A DNA stretch of 64,000 bases from contig NZ_BSUL01000001.1 in assembly GCF_030161575.1 (NCBI RefSeq), positions 1,302,001 through 1,366,000 on the forward strand, written 5' to 3'. The position numbers and the translations under genes were made by a program. Shown here piece after piece: positions 7,883-17,639 of the stretch; within the stretch, counting starts at the first letter, position 1, and every line of letters begins with the position of its first letter. The stretch is from Arenivirga flava (GTDB lineage Bacteria > Actinomycetota > Actinomycetes > Actinomycetales > Microbacteriaceae). Below the pieces are notes generated by a model, which searched no databases, had not been told where the DNA came from, and worked only from the letters and a program-made list of their open reading frames with translations.

Positions 7883-9588
7883 ATGAGCATCCCCGCCTTC
7901 GACATCGACGAGATCCCGTTCAGCACCGCCGGCTCGTGGCTGAACCTCTCCCGCGTGGTCGGCCTGCATCGGCGAGCGGACGACATCCACCTCGTCAGCC
8001 ACGTGACCGGCATGCATCCGGTCCTCTCCCTCGTGCCGATGAAGGGCGGGGAGTCCGCTGCGACGCGGGTCTCCGCCGATCCGGCCGTGCTGCGGTGGAC
8101 CAGCGACGACGGCTCCACGGTGGAGGCGGTGTTCGCCTCCGCCGACACGGTGCGGCTGCGCGGTCGCGGAATGGACATGGCGATCAGCGACCCCGCGCTC
8201 GAGCTGACCCCGTTCACCGGCTCGTACTTCTACGAGGACCCGATGGACGGAGCCTTCGTGCTGACCAGCTACGAGACGGGACGACGGTACCGGCTGCACG
8301 TGCTCGCCGGGCGGGCGGACGCGGTCGGCGCCGGTCGTCTCGGCGCGGGCGAGCGCTCCCTCACGGTCTCCGGCGAGCGCTGGGAGCTCGCCATCACCGA
8401 ATTCGAGGCCGCGCCGCCCGCCTCGGTCGACGAGGCGTTCGACGTGATCGCCGAGCGCGTGCGAGGCGAGTTCGACGGCTACGTCGACGCAATCGCCGGA
8501 TGGCGCGACGAGCGGACCCCCGCAGCGAGCCTCGCCGCGTACGTGCTGTGGTCGGCGACCGTCGACCCATCGGGCTTCGTCACCCGACGCACGGTGCTCA
8601 TGTCGAAGCACTGGATGGACAAGGTCTGGAGCTGGGATCACTGCTTCAACGCCATCGCCCTCGCCGTGGGCAGCGCCTCCGCCGGCCTCGAGCAGTTCCT
8701 CGCCCCGTTCGACCACCAAGACGCGCGGGGCGGGCTGCCCGACTCGATCACGCACTCCGAGGTGCTCTACAACTTCGTCAAGCCGCCTATCCACGGATGG
8801 GCGCTGCAGCGCCTGCGCGACGCGGCGCCGGATGCGCTCGGCCGGGAGGAGCTCGTCGCCGTGTACCGGTCGCTGCGCCGGTGGACGAACTTCTGGCTGC
8901 GCGCGCGCACCGGGCCGGGCAGCGTGCTCCCCCACTACCAGCACGGCAACGACAGCGGGTGGGACAACGCGACGATGTTCGACCACGATCGCGTCGTCGA
9001 GGCTCCCGACCTTGCCGCGTTCCTGATCGTGCAGCTGGGCACGCTCTCCGCGCTCTCGGCCGAGCTCGGCTACAACGACCACGAGCAGTGGCAGGCGACC
9101 GCGCAGCGCATCCTCGACGCGCTGATCGACGAGCTGCACGACGAGCGCGGCTTCTTCGCCCGCGGCGCGATCAGCGGCACCCGCAGCAAGGAAGGCAGCC
9201 TGCTGCCCGCGCTGACCGTGCTCGCGGCCGAGCACCTGCCGCAGCATCTCAACGACGAGCTGGCCGAGCGCATCCGCGATCACCTGACCGAGTGGGGCCC
9301 CGCCACGCAGCTCGTGCAGAGCGAGGAGTACGAGGCCGACGGCTACTGGCGCGGCCCGATCTGGGCTCCTCCACCGTGCTCGTCGAGGACGGCCTGCGCC
9401 GGGCGGGTCACGTCGACCTGGCCGACGACGTACGGGGCCGTTTCCTGCGGCTCTGCGAGCAGTCGGGCTTCGCGGAGAACTTCGACGCCGTCACCGGCGA
9501 GGGGTTGCGCGACCGCGCCTACACCTGGACCGCGAGCGCCTACCTCATGCTCGCCCGCTCACTGGCGCTCGAGGAGGAGGCGGTCTGA
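7883..9588 (+). CDS. Glycoside hydrolase of the GH63/GH37-like (alpha/alpha)6 barrel type, with apparent frameshift
   Basis: Read with one added base near 9368-9371, this gives about 568 aa. The first frame runs to GPIWAP and the second continues as STVLVEDGLRRAGHVDL to the stop at 9586-9588, so the two segments form one continuous family sequence. Motifs WSWDHCFNA, a GLPDS loop, HGNDSGWDNATMFD and GYWRGPIW are typical of GH63-like enzymes and the proteins annotated as trehalase or amylo-alpha-1,6-glucosidase. No signal peptide. The ATG follows GAGGAA. A LacI-type operator and promoter precede it, so it probably hydrolyses an imported oligosaccharide in the same pathway as the GH127 operon. 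Substrate is not known. The single-base gap could be a sequencing error or a real inactivating mutation. Confidence 0.75.
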
Positions 9589-9644
9589 AAGACCGTCGCC
9601 ACTGCCGGACATACCCTCGTGTGACCACGACCCGAGGCAGGCCC

Positions 9645-10175
9645 ATGACCGAGCGCGCCGAGTTCGAGGCCTTCGCGCGGCGAGCCTTCGACCCGCTGCG
9701 CGCCTACCTGCGCCGGCGCGTCGACGCCGCGACCGCCGACGACGTGCTCGGCGAGACCCTGCTCGTGTGCTGGCGGCGGCGCGCCGACCTGCCGTCCGGC
9801 GACGAGGCCGTGCCGTGGGCGTTCGGGGTGGCGCGCGGATGCCTGCGCAACGCCGCACGCAGCGCCCGTCGGCAGGAGCGGCTGGCCGCGCGCGTCGCAT
9901 CCGTCGATCCGCCGCGTGCGATCGTCGGGCCGGAGAGCCTCGACGACGACCCGGGCCTCGGCCGGGCGCTGGCGGGGCTGCGCGAGAAGGATGCGGAGAT
10001 CGTGCGGCTCTGGGCGTGGGAGGAGCTCGGGCCGGCCGAGATCGCGGGCGTGCTGGGGATGACGGCGAACGCCGTCTCCATCCGCCTGCACCGCGCGAAG
10101 CGGCGGTTGGCTGAGGAGCTGCGAAAGACCGATGCGGTCGACGGACATGACCAGGTGGAAGGAGGGGAACGATGA
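9645..10175 (+). CDS. ECF-type RNA polymerase sigma factor
   Basis: About 176 aa from the ATG at 9645, which has GAGG 7 bp upstream; an in-frame GTG at 9621 would add eight residues. Region 2 contains LRAYLRRRV and DDVLGETLLVCWRRR. Region 4 contains LRLWAWEELGPAEIA-like and GMTANAVSIRLHRAKRR helix-turn-helix sequences. No extra C-terminal domain. Its stop overlaps the start of the next gene by 4 bp (ATGA at 10172-10175), so the downstream membrane protein is its likely cognate regulator. Target genes cannot be read from this sequence. Confidence 0.88.
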   Translation: MTERAEFEAFARRAFDPLRAYLRRRVDAATADDVLGETLLVCWRRRADLPSGDEAVPWAFGVARGCLRNAARSARRQERLAARVASVDPPRAIVGPESLDDDPGLGRALAGLREKDAEIVRLWAWEELGPAEIAGVLGMTANAVSIRLHRAKRRLAEELRKTDAVDGHDQVEGGER

Positions 10176-10747
10176 GCATCCCGAACGAGGACGAGCAGCT
10201 GCGCGAGCGGCTGGCCCGCATCGACCCCGCCGCCACCCTGCAACCCGCCTCGGAAACGGAGATCCTCCGCATGGTCCAGAACACCATCAGCACCCCCGCC
10301 CGCACGAGCAGCCGCAAGCCCCTCTTCCTCGGGCTCGGCGCCCTCGCCGTCGGTGCCGCAGCCGCGGCCGTCGTCGGCATCGTGCTCACCGCCCCCGGCG
10401 GCGACGTGACCCGCCTGAGCGCCCCGAGCGGAGGGGGTCCCGCCGCGATGTGCGCCGAGCTCACCCCCGAGACGATGGCCGGTGCGGATCTCGCCGTCGC
10501 CGGCACGGTCGTCTCGATCAACGGCGACGACGTGACCCTCGAAGTGACCGAGCGCTTCACCGGCGAGAGCGCCGACCGCATCGTGGTCGCGCAGCAGGAC
10601 CCGGATCTGCCGAGCGAGCTCTCGGCCGGCTCGTTCGAGCAGGGCCAGGACTACCTGATCTCGTCGATCGACGGCGTCATCACGACCTGCGGCCAGTCCG
10701 GCCCCGCCTCGCCCGAGCTGGAGCAGCTCTACCGCGCCGCGTTCTGA
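10172..10747 (+). CDS. Single-pass membrane protein, putative anti-sigma partner
   Basis: 191 aa. A charged cytoplasmic segment (1-45), one transmembrane helix near 51-72 and an extracytoplasmic domain of about 115 residues with two cysteines (near 91 and 174) that could pair. It is translationally coupled to the ECF sigma gene, the usual position of an anti-sigma factor. However, no zinc-binding HxxxCxxC motif of the ZAS class is present, so the role is inference from topology and position. The outer domain resembles no family I recognise with certainty. Confidence 0.65.
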   Translation: MSIPNEDEQLRERLARIDPAATLQPASETEILRMVQNTISTPARTSSRKPLFLGLGALAVGAAAAAVVGIVLTAPGGDVTRLSAPSGGGPAAMCAELTPETMAGADLAVAGTVVSINGDDVTLEVTERFTGESADRIVVAQQDPDLPSELSAGSFEQGQDYLISSIDGVITTCGQSGPASPELEQLYRAAF

Positions 10748-10764
10748 CGCGGGGGCCGCGCCGG

Positions 10765-11330
10765 ATGCGTCGATCAGCGGACGCAGCCGCCCCCAGCCCG
10801 GTGCGTCGGGGCAGCCCGCCGGCTCGCCTGCGCGACTTCGGCCGCCCACCCCGTCTGATGGGCATCGACGTCGCTCGAGGCCTCGCCGCGCTCGGGATGG
10901 TGGGCGCCCACGTCGGCATCGCCGAGACGTTCGACTGGGCACGCGTCGAGACCTGGCTCGACGTGGTGCACGGCCGCTCCTCCGTCCTCTTCGCCATCGT
11001 GGCCGGCATCTCGATCGCGCTGGTCACCGGCCGCACGCGCCGGCCGGCCCTGGAGGAGCTGCCGGCGCTGCGCCTCCGCCTGCTGGGGCGCGGCGCGGTC
11101 GTCTTCGCGATCGGGGTGGCGCTGGAGCTGCTGAACACCGGCATCGCCGTGATCCTCACCGTCTACGGCGTGCTGTTCGTCGCGGTGATCCCGTTCCTGC
11201 GCTGGGTCGCAGCCGCCTCGACGAGAAGCGCACCGCTGCGGCCCTGCTCGTCGGCGGTGCGCTGGAGCGGCTGACGGGCTGGGGCGCGCGGTCCATGGCC
11301 GCGCGCATCGGCACGGCTCAGCCGAAGTAG
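10765..11330 (+). pseudogene. Truncated membrane acyltransferase (HGSNAT/DUF418-like) remnant
   Basis: From ATG 10765 the frame encodes RLMGIDVARGLAALGMVGAH and several membrane helices. This is the N-terminal half of heparan-alpha-glucosaminide N-acetyltransferase-like proteins, which are normally about 350-400 aa. The frame stops at 11272-11274 after 169 residues. One added base near 11236 would extend it only to a TAG at 11328-11330 (about 188 aa), overlapping the 3' end of the convergent gene. The catalytic C-terminal half is therefore missing in either reading. It follows the sigma/anti-sigma pair by 17 bp. Confidence 0.6.
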
Positions 11331-12255
11331 GGGTCCGCCGCCATCCGCTGGAACGCCCGCAGCGCCTCCGGCGACGAGCGGATGCGCCAGTCTCGCTCCT
11401 TCGCGATGTCGAACCAGACGACGGCCCGGATGAGCGGGAACTCCTCGCGCAGGGTGGGCACGATCCCCCCGATCCAGTCGGCTTTGTCGCCGCCGATCTC
11501 GCTGGACGCGGTCTCGCCGATGATGATCGGCTTGCCGAGCGGTGTGAGCTGCTCGACCATGTCGCGGAACACCTCGTCGAAGCTCTGCCACACGAAGCCG
11601 GGCTGGTCCGTGCCCCAGTTGTAGCCGTCGATGCCGGTCCAGTCGACGTACTGCTCGCCCGGGTAGTAGTCGAGGGCCGGCGGGGCGCCCTCGCTGTCGG
11701 TGTTGTTGGGCGCCCACACCCACACCACGTTGCCGCCGTCGGCACCCTCGAAGACGTCGTGCACGTGCCGGTACGCGGCCACGTAGAGCTCGGGGTCGTG
11801 CCCGCCCCAGCCCTCCTCCTCGTTCATCTCGGCGGCGAAGTCGAGCATGACGGGCCGCTCGAGCGCGGCGGCGGCGGTCGCCCGTTCCAGCAGCAGGTCG
11901 TCGTACTCCCCCGCGACGATGTCGGCGAAGTCGACGCCGAACGGCTCCCAGTTGACGAGCGAGGTGCGCCCGGCGGCGGCGTCCTGCGCCACGACCTCGG
12001 AGCCGACCCAGTCGTCCTCCCACCCGAAGTAGGTGAGGTGCAGCGGCGGCGTGCGCCCGATGACCGCGTCGGTGGTCGCCGGCTCACCGTCGCCGTAGTA
12101 GACGCCGAGCAGCGCCCCGTGCTCCGGCACGAGCGGCGCGTCGGCCGCGCTGATCGCCGGGTCGACGATCGGCACGTGGGGTGCCGAGCACCCGGCGAGG
12201 GCGAGCACCGCCGCGCCAGCGACGAGGAGCGAGCGGATGCGGGGGTTGCGTTCAC
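11318..12255 (-). CDS. GH26-like glycosidase lipoprotein, with apparent one-base gap at the 5' end
   Basis: The uninterrupted frame covers 11318-12208 (296 aa) but lacks a complete signal peptide. Adding one base in the C run at 12241-12245 (Gs on the plus strand) joins it to the GTG at 12253-12255. That gives MNATPRIRSLLVAGAAVLAL-AGC, a textbook lipobox with Cys23 and a total of about 312 aa. AEMNEEEGWGG (Glu143 in the rebuilt numbering) and IIIGETAS (Glu248) match the acid/base and nucleophile regions of GH26 endo-beta-mannanase-like proteins. It is anchored outside the membrane, monocistronic and convergent with the acyltransferase remnant. Substrate is uncertain: many such lipoproteins sit near exopolysaccharide loci. 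Confidence 0.75.
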
Positions 12256-12292
12256 ACGCGCCAGCCTGCCAGCTGCGCGCCCCGGAACGGCG

Positions 12293-12326
12293 AAACGCCC
12301 GCCCTCCGTGAGGAGGACGGGCGTTT
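12293..12326. terminator. Hairpin terminator downstream of the LAxTG gene
   Basis: AAACGCCCG (12293-12301) pairs with CGGGCGTTT (12318-12326), with an inner CTCC/GGAG extension around a short loop. It lies just after the stop of the minus-strand surface protein gene and before the start of the next minus-strand gene. The A/T ends give it a weak U tract in either direction. Confidence 0.75.
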
Positions 12327-12351
12327 GCGCTCGGGGGTCTGAGCGGAAGGC

Positions 12352-12882
12352 TCAGGCCTGGGCGCGGTTGCGACGAACCACGTTGAGCGTGACGACCGTG
12401 GTCGCACCGAGGGCCAGCAGGCCACCGGCGAACCAGAAAGCGGCAGCCGAGTCCGAACCCGTGTTGGCGAGGCCACCGGGGGCGGCAGCCGAGTCGGCGG
12501 CGGCGACGGAGAACGAGGCCGAGGCAGTGGCGCCGGACTCGGTTCCGACGCCGACGAGGGTGTAGGTGCCCTCGGCGCCGGCGGGCAGCGTGACGGAGAC
12601 CGTGAGGCCGCCGGCCGCGTCGGCGGCCTTGACGATCGAGACGGTGCCGGCGAGGGTCGCGTTCTCGGCGTTCTCACCGGTCAGCACGAAGCGGACGTCC
12701 TCGTTCGGCGCGAAGGTGCCGGCCGGGAAGGTCACGGTGATGGTCTGGCCGGCGACGACGGTCGCGGGAGCGGTCGGGTTGCCGGTGCCGGGCACGTAGG
12801 TCGCGTTGGCGGCAGCGGCCGGCGCGATGATGAGCGCCGAGGCGATGGCAGCGGTGGTCAGGCCGCGGGCAAGCTTGTTCAT
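12352..12882 (-). CDS. LAxTG-anchored small cell-surface protein
   Basis: 176 aa. Signal peptide 1-27 (MNKLARG, hydrophobic core, ANA), then one Ig-like beta-sandwich of about 90 residues that is rich in Ala/Thr/Gly. A C-terminal sorting signal follows: LANTG (near 142), hydrophobic helix and the basic tail RRNRAQA. LAxTG is the motif reported for class E sortases of actinobacteria. The start at 12880-12882 is supported by GAGGGA. A plausible promoter lies at 12984-13011 and a strong terminator follows, so it is probably a single, highly expressed gene. No sortase is encoded in the window. Confidence 0.8.
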   Translation of the reverse strand: MNKLARGLTTAAIASALIIAPAAAANATYVPGTGNPTAPATVVAGQTITVTFPAGTFAPNEDVRFVLTGENAENATLAGTVSIVKAADAAGGLTVSVTLPAGAEGTYTLVGVGTESGATASASFSVAAADSAAAPGGLANTGSDSAAAFWFAGGLLALGATTVVTLNVVRRNRAQA

Positions 12883-12983
12883 GGGAGATCCCTCGTTCTG
12901 TATCGGTGGTGACTGGCAGACGTACTCGAAGCGGGATATCCCCCCGGCCTCGGCCACAGGCGTCGCCTGTGGACTCCTTAGAG

Positions 12984-13011
12984 AATCTAGCGTCATCCTT
13001 GAGGATTACAA
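12984..13011 (-). promoter_or_regulatory. Putative promoter of the LAxTG protein gene
   Basis: On the minus strand TTGTAA (13006-13011) and TAGATT (12984-12989) are 16 bp apart, about 100 bp upstream of the start codon. The region is much more AT-rich than the surroundings. Visual prediction only. Confidence 0.4.
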
Positions 13012-13093
13012 AGCCGATGTCGCCGCATTTCTGTTACGAGCGGGTAAACGATCCCCCCGCACGCAGCCTCACGCCCGGAAAACCAAGGAATTT

Positions 13094-14908
13094 TCAGCCC
13101 TGATCACTTTTGCATGCCTCTCCTGCCGAGAGCTGCACCTGCGTTCCGCGGACCATCGGGGTGTGTTCGATCGCGAGATCCTCGCTCTGGCCGAGGTCGC
13201 CGAGCACGTCGATCTGCACCGACTGCGACTCCCCCGGAGCCAGCTCCACGACGAACTTGGCCACGAGGCGTCCCTCGTGCTCCTGCACGTTGAACTCCGC
13301 CGGCTCGCCGTTGACACGGCCCCCGGTGATCACGGCACCCGGCGGTACGTAGATGAGCGCCTCGGTGCGGATGCGGCCAGGCTCGACGCCGAATACTCCG
13401 CCGCCGGTGACGTAGTCGGTCAGGCTCTGCGCCGCATCGTCGGGCGCGGATGACGTCAGACCGAAGCCGACCGTGAACTCGGGTCGACCGTCCTGCCGGC
13501 AGCTCTGCGAATCCCCGCCGATGATCGCGTCGACGTAGTAGTCCATCTTGGCGCCGGTGGCGTCGTTGAAGTACACGCCGAAGGCGCTGACGTCCTCGGT
13601 CGTCTGGGGCAGCTGTCCAGCGAGCGGCGTGGTGTCGAGCAGCGCCTGCTCTTGCTCGTTGGCACTCCAGACCAGGATGCGCCGCTCCTCGACCCCGCGC
13701 GCCAACGCATCGAGCATCGCCCCGGCGTCGCCGTCGAAGGAGCTGACCCTCTCGAACACTGCGGCTGCGGCTGCGGCGAAGTAGGCGTCCTGCAGTTGCG
13801 GCTGGTCGGCGAAGCGCGCGTACACCCCGCTCAGCAGCGTGTCGACGGCGTTCTCGCTCGTCAGCTCGGAGCCGTCGGGCAGCGTCACGGGCCCCGTTGC
13901 CTCGAGCAAGTAGCTCAGTGCCACGGGATCGATGGCCGCGACGCCATCGACTTCTTGTCCCGTCAGCTGCGTCCAACGAGCCTGCGCGAGTTCACCGCTG
14001 CGGGCGAAGTCCGGGGTGAGGGTCGCGTTCTGGATGAACCGACCGAGGATGTCGCTGAAGAGCGAGTTCTCCTCCTCGGACAAAGGCAAGACCGGTTCGG
14101 GGGTCGCCCCGCGGAAGTCAGCGGAGCTCGCTTGGTCGACGAGGCCGATACTGCCCGCATCCGCAGAGATCACTGAAGTGGCTCCGGGGATGCCGCCGCC
14201 AGCGCGCAGCTCCGCGTTGTTCTGAAAGAGAACGAGATACTCTCGCCCGCCGCTCGCCCCAAGCATCGGAGGCAACAGACGGGCTGCGATGTCGAGACCG
14301 GTGAGCAAGCGGTCGGCTGCACTAGAAAGGGTGCGGACTTGGCTGACTGCTTCACCAATCTGCGGCAGTACGTCCTCAGTTTGGATACGGCTGAGACTGC
14401 TGTTGGCTTCGGCGACGACAGCCTGCGCGCTACCGATGCTCGGTTGAGCAGCTCGTAGTTCCTCGACCGGCAGCACGCCTTCACGCAGCGTCAGCGACTC
14501 GCCGTCGATCGAGCCCGCGACCTCGACCAGAGATGGCAAAGCGTCCGACACGATGGAATCGACTGCAGCAGCGGTTTCGCGGAAGGCGCTCAGATTCGTT
14601 CCCACAAGGGGTAGCACCTCAGCGGCACGCCAGAGTGGATCGGACGTGAGCACCGCCGCTCTGCTCGTCTTCTCACCGACTGAGTCGGCCAGCTCGCCAA
14701 GTTCATCGAGCGCGTCCAGGGAGGCGGACGCCTGCGCGGCCCTTATCTCGGTAGCAGCCGATTGCAACGCATCGCGGGCCAAGAGGCCACGAACTGCGAC
14801 CCAGCTCCCCCACGCCACGACGACAAAGATAATGATCGCGGCGGTCAACAAGACAGCCCGTCGCGCTCTGCTTGGACTCTTGGCCACCGCGCTTCTACGC
14901 CCTTGCAT
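13094..14908 (-). CDS. DUF4012 membrane-anchored protein of the polysaccharide locus
   Basis: 604 aa from the ATG at 14906-14908 (GAGGGGA upstream). A basic N terminus, one transmembrane helix (about 18-39), a helical segment with heptad-like spacing (about 45-240), then a DUF4012-type region containing YLVLFQNNAELRAGGG. Most of the protein should lie outside the membrane. DUF4012 proteins are repeatedly found beside actinobacterial exopolysaccharide clusters, but their biochemical role is not established. The 5' half of the gene is less GC-rich than the 3' half, consistent with a cassette boundary inside it. It is divergent from the flippase gene across a 224-bp promoter region. Confidence 0.85.
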   Translation of the reverse strand: MQGRRSAVAKSPSRARRAVLLTAAIIIFVVVAWGSWVAVRGLLARDALQSAATEIRAAQASASLDALDELGELADSVGEKTSRAAVLTSDPLWRAAEVLPLVGTNLSAFRETAAAVDSIVSDALPSLVEVAGSIDGESLTLREGVLPVEELRAAQPSIGSAQAVVAEANSSLSRIQTEDVLPQIGEAVSQVRTLSSAADRLLTGLDIAARLLPPMLGASGGREYLVLFQNNAELRAGGGIPGATSVISADAGSIGLVDQASSADFRGATPEPVLPLSEEENSLFSDILGRFIQNATLTPDFARSGELAQARWTQLTGQEVDGVAAIDPVALSYLLEATGPVTLPDGSELTSENAVDTLLSGVYARFADQPQLQDAYFAAAAAAVFERVSSFDGDAGAMLDALARGVEERRILVWSANEQEQALLDTTPLAGQLPQTTEDVSAFGVYFNDATGAKMDYYVDAIIGGDSQSCRQDGRPEFTVGFGLTSSAPDDAAQSLTDYVTGGGVFGVEPGRIRTEALIYVPPGAVITGGRVNGEPAEFNVQEHEGRLVAKFVVELAPGESQSVQIDVLGDLGQSEDLAIEHTPMVRGTQVQLSAGEACKSDQG

Positions 14909-15132
14909 CAACGTCCCCTCTTGGCTTCGGAGCAACCGTAACGCAGCGCTGTCGGCGACGCGGCTCCCGGAGAATGTGCATCGTGCGCCTCGACGGAACG
15001 TCTTACCTTCTTCCACACGCGAAAGTGAGGCCGACAGGCGCCCGGCGCGGCAGCGAGCGGACCTACGCTCGATGCACCGACGATGTTCTATCGCTCAGAG
15101 AAGTAGCGCGGCGAAGCTCGCTAAGGTGACGT

Positions 15133-16584
15133 GTGCCCAACACTACTTCGAATCACGGGGCTCGTGGCGCGTTCGTCACGGTCGCAGTGCAGGTTGTCCG
15201 ACTTGCCGTTCAGTTAATCGGCATGGTAGTCCTTTCTCGTCTTCTCTCGCCCGCGGATTTCGGGTTGATCGCAATGGTTGCAGTGTTCACTGTTCTCGGC
15301 GATCGCTTGAGGGACTTCGGTATTCCAACGGCGGCGCTACAAGCCAGAGAGTTATCTCACCAACAAGCGTCAAATTTGTTCTGGATCAACACCGGCCTAG
15401 GAACGCTCTTAGCCGCGGCTTTGGTGCTATCAACGCCGCTCATCGTCGCACTCTACGGCGAACCGTCTTTGGCGGGGATCATCCCATTTGCCGCAGCCGC
15501 ACTACTGTCAGGGGGTTTGCAAGCCCAGCAACAGATACACTTGGCACGAAGTCTTCGTTTCAATACAGCAGCGCTGACAGAAATCGGAGCACAGTTGATC
15601 GCCACGGGACTTGCAATCAGCTTAGCGTGGAGCGGGTACGGCGTCTGGGCACTCGCCTGGCAGATTGCGGCAGCTCCCGTCGCGCTATTCGTTCTACGGT
15701 TCGCGGCAGCTCGATTTGTCCCCAAGGCCCCTCGACGCGGGGCAGCCACGCAGCCGCTGATCAGAGCTGGACTCCATGTCGGAGGGGCACAGTTGCTGAA
15801 TTTTGCAGCCCTGAACGCGTCAACCGTAATGATCGGCAATCGCTGGGGCGCAGCACCTCTGGGCCAGTATGGACGCGCCGCAAACCTGACGAACATGCCT
15901 ACGCAGGCAGTCGTAGGGCCGCTCACTAATGTAGCCATTCCAACCCTTAATAGGCTGCGCAGGGAAGGTAGAGACGTCAACAGTGCACTTCTGAATATTC
16001 ACACGTTGATCACTCTTCTCGGTGTCACAATGTTCACCGCAGCAGCCAGCAGCGCTCCGTGGCTCATCCCGCTCGTGCTAGGTCAGGACTGGGCCCCGGC
16101 GGTGGGCATCTTCCAAGCGCTCTCCGCCGGAGGCGCCGTCAGCTTCGCGGCCACTTGCTGCTTCTGGGGCTTTCTCCTCAATGATGCAACCCGCTCGCTC
16201 CTAATCAGCGACCTAATCGCCAAACCGATATCGGTAGTCTTGGTTTTCGCGGGCGTCCTGCATTCCGTAGAAGCTGCAGCTATCGCGCATTCGGCGGGCA
16301 TCGCAGTATCGTGGCTCACGAACCTCCTGATGCTGGCGCGACTCAACAGCTTTCCCTCTCTGCAAAGCTTTCTCGTCGGTGTTCGGCTCATAGCCGCTGG
16401 GGCGCTCGGAGTCCTGTCCGTCACTGTGCTGCATTCGGAGTTGCAGCGGCTGCCTGCAGCGGGAGCCGTTACGGCCGCAGTACTAGTGTCACTTTCGATC
16501 ATGATGCTCGCGATAACAATAACCCCAGGTGGGTTCAAGCTCATTCGAGGCGCCTGGCGCTCAGCTGCGATGCTCAGAAAGTGA
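15133..16584 (+). CDS. Wzx-type polysaccharide flippase
   Basis: 483 aa membrane protein of the MOP superfamily (oligosaccharide flippase, RfbX/Polysacc_synt type) with about 12-14 helices. The N-terminal VLSRLLSPADFGLIAMV is characteristic of the family. It would move undecaprenyl-linked repeat units across the membrane for the polymerase encoded at 19940. The GTG start at 15133 has AAGG 5 bp upstream. It is transcribed towards the eleven-gene operon and its stop lies 65 bp from the last gene of that operon. Codon use is less GC-biased than in the flanks. Confidence 0.9.
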   Translation: MPNTTSNHGARGAFVTVAVQVVRLAVQLIGMVVLSRLLSPADFGLIAMVAVFTVLGDRLRDFGIPTAALQARELSHQQASNLFWINTGLGTLLAAALVLSTPLIVALYGEPSLAGIIPFAAAALLSGGLQAQQQIHLARSLRFNTAALTEIGAQLIATGLAISLAWSGYGVWALAWQIAAAPVALFVLRFAAARFVPKAPRRGAATQPLIRAGLHVGGAQLLNFAALNASTVMIGNRWGAAPLGQYGRAANLTNMPTQAVVGPLTNVAIPTLNRLRREGRDVNSALLNIHTLITLLGVTMFTAAASSAPWLIPLVLGQDWAPAVGIFQALSAGGAVSFAATCCFWGFLLNDATRSLLISDLIAKPISVVLVFAGVLHSVEAAAIAHSAGIAVSWLTNLLMLARLNSFPSLQSFLVGVRLIAAGALGVLSVTVLHSELQRLPAAGAVTAAVLVSLSIMMLAITITPGGFKLIRGAWRSAAMLRK

Positions 16585-16649
16585 ATCAACAGCGTCTAAT
16601 ACCACAGAACGATGACGGAATCAGCCCAGCGGCACAGGCGGGTGACGTA

Positions 16650-17639
16650 TCATTTTCGCCATCTAAGTAGGCCGGGTAGCGCAGGCCCGAAACACTTCAA
16701 GATCATACACTTAGTCGCCACGCGCCAGTCAAACTCGAACACACCAACGATCTTCGACACGCGAAGTTGCTTCATGATCAAGCGCAATTCATGACTGCCG
16801 CCCGGAGAGTGAGACCGAAGCGCGTTTAGGCCACGATCCAGCAACCACAACTTGTGGTCGTAGAAATTCAGCTCTTTCCTGAATTGATCGCGCAGCCCGA
16901 GCCGTCTTGTCACTACGTGGATATGTTCTCGAGCGCGAGTGATGTCGTGTGACCCACTAAATGGACGCTGACTCAGCGAACCATTGCGTTGGACATGCCA
17001 GTACACTGTGACTGGAACAAAGCGAACAATGAAGGCAGTAGAGAAGGAATCAGCCACAAAGCATAAGTCCTCGTGCGTGCGAATATTTCTAAACGGTGCA
17101 GTTGCAATGTTCGACTTTCGGAACAACTTAGACCAGAGATAGCCGCGGACGTCGCCTAGAAGAATGTGGCGAAACGCATCTGATCCGCTCATAACTGCAG
17201 GTTCTGCAAGGCCATCTGTATACGACGAAATAGCCCCGTCGAATACCCATCGCGCGCGGGCCACTATCACGTCAGCACCGCTATTCTCTCCTTCAGCAAC
17301 CATGTGGCTTACGCCTGTCGGGGACCACTCGTCATCCCAATCAGCGAACCAAACCCATTTCCCCTTAGCTGAAAGCAAGCCCGTGTTCCGTGCCGCACCA
17401 GGACCGCCATTGACTCCTCGTGCAAGAATCGACACGCGGCCCTCGTTTTGAAGGAGCTGTCGCAACCGTTCAAGAGTGTCGTCTTGAGAATCGTCATCGA
17501 CAATAATAAACTCTAGGCTTGGATAGTCAACCGACTGGAGTTTGCTCCATAGTTCGGCCACCGATGCGCCGATATTGAACACCGGAACAACGACACTGAC
17601 AAGCGGGAAGGCAAGTTCGTGAGCAGTCTCGCCAATCAT
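16650..17639 (-). CDS. Family 2 glycosyltransferase
   Basis: 329 aa, GT-A fold. FPLVSVVVPVFN opens the nucleotide-binding domain, IIVDDDSQDDT follows, and FADWDDEWSP supplies the DxD-type metal site. It should add one sugar to the lipid-linked repeat unit on the cytoplasmic face. Last gene of the operon, overlapping the preceding gene's stop by 4 bp. Donor and acceptor are unknown. Low-GC codon use matches the cassette. Confidence 0.85.
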   Translation of the reverse strand: MIGETAHELAFPLVSVVVPVFNIGASVAELWSKLQSVDYPSLEFIIVDDDSQDDTLERLRQLLQNEGRVSILARGVNGGPGAARNTGLLSAKGKWVWFADWDDEWSPTGVSHMVAEGENSGADVIVARARWVFDGAISSYTDGLAEPAVMSGSDAFRHILLGDVRGYLWSKLFRKSNIATAPFRNIRTHEDLCFVADSFSTAFIVRFVPVTVYWHVQRNGSLSQRPFSGSHDITRAREHIHVVTRRLGLRDQFRKELNFYDHKLWLLDRGLNALRSHSPGGSHELRLIMKQLRVSKIVGVFEFDWRVATKCMILKCFGPALPGLLRWRK

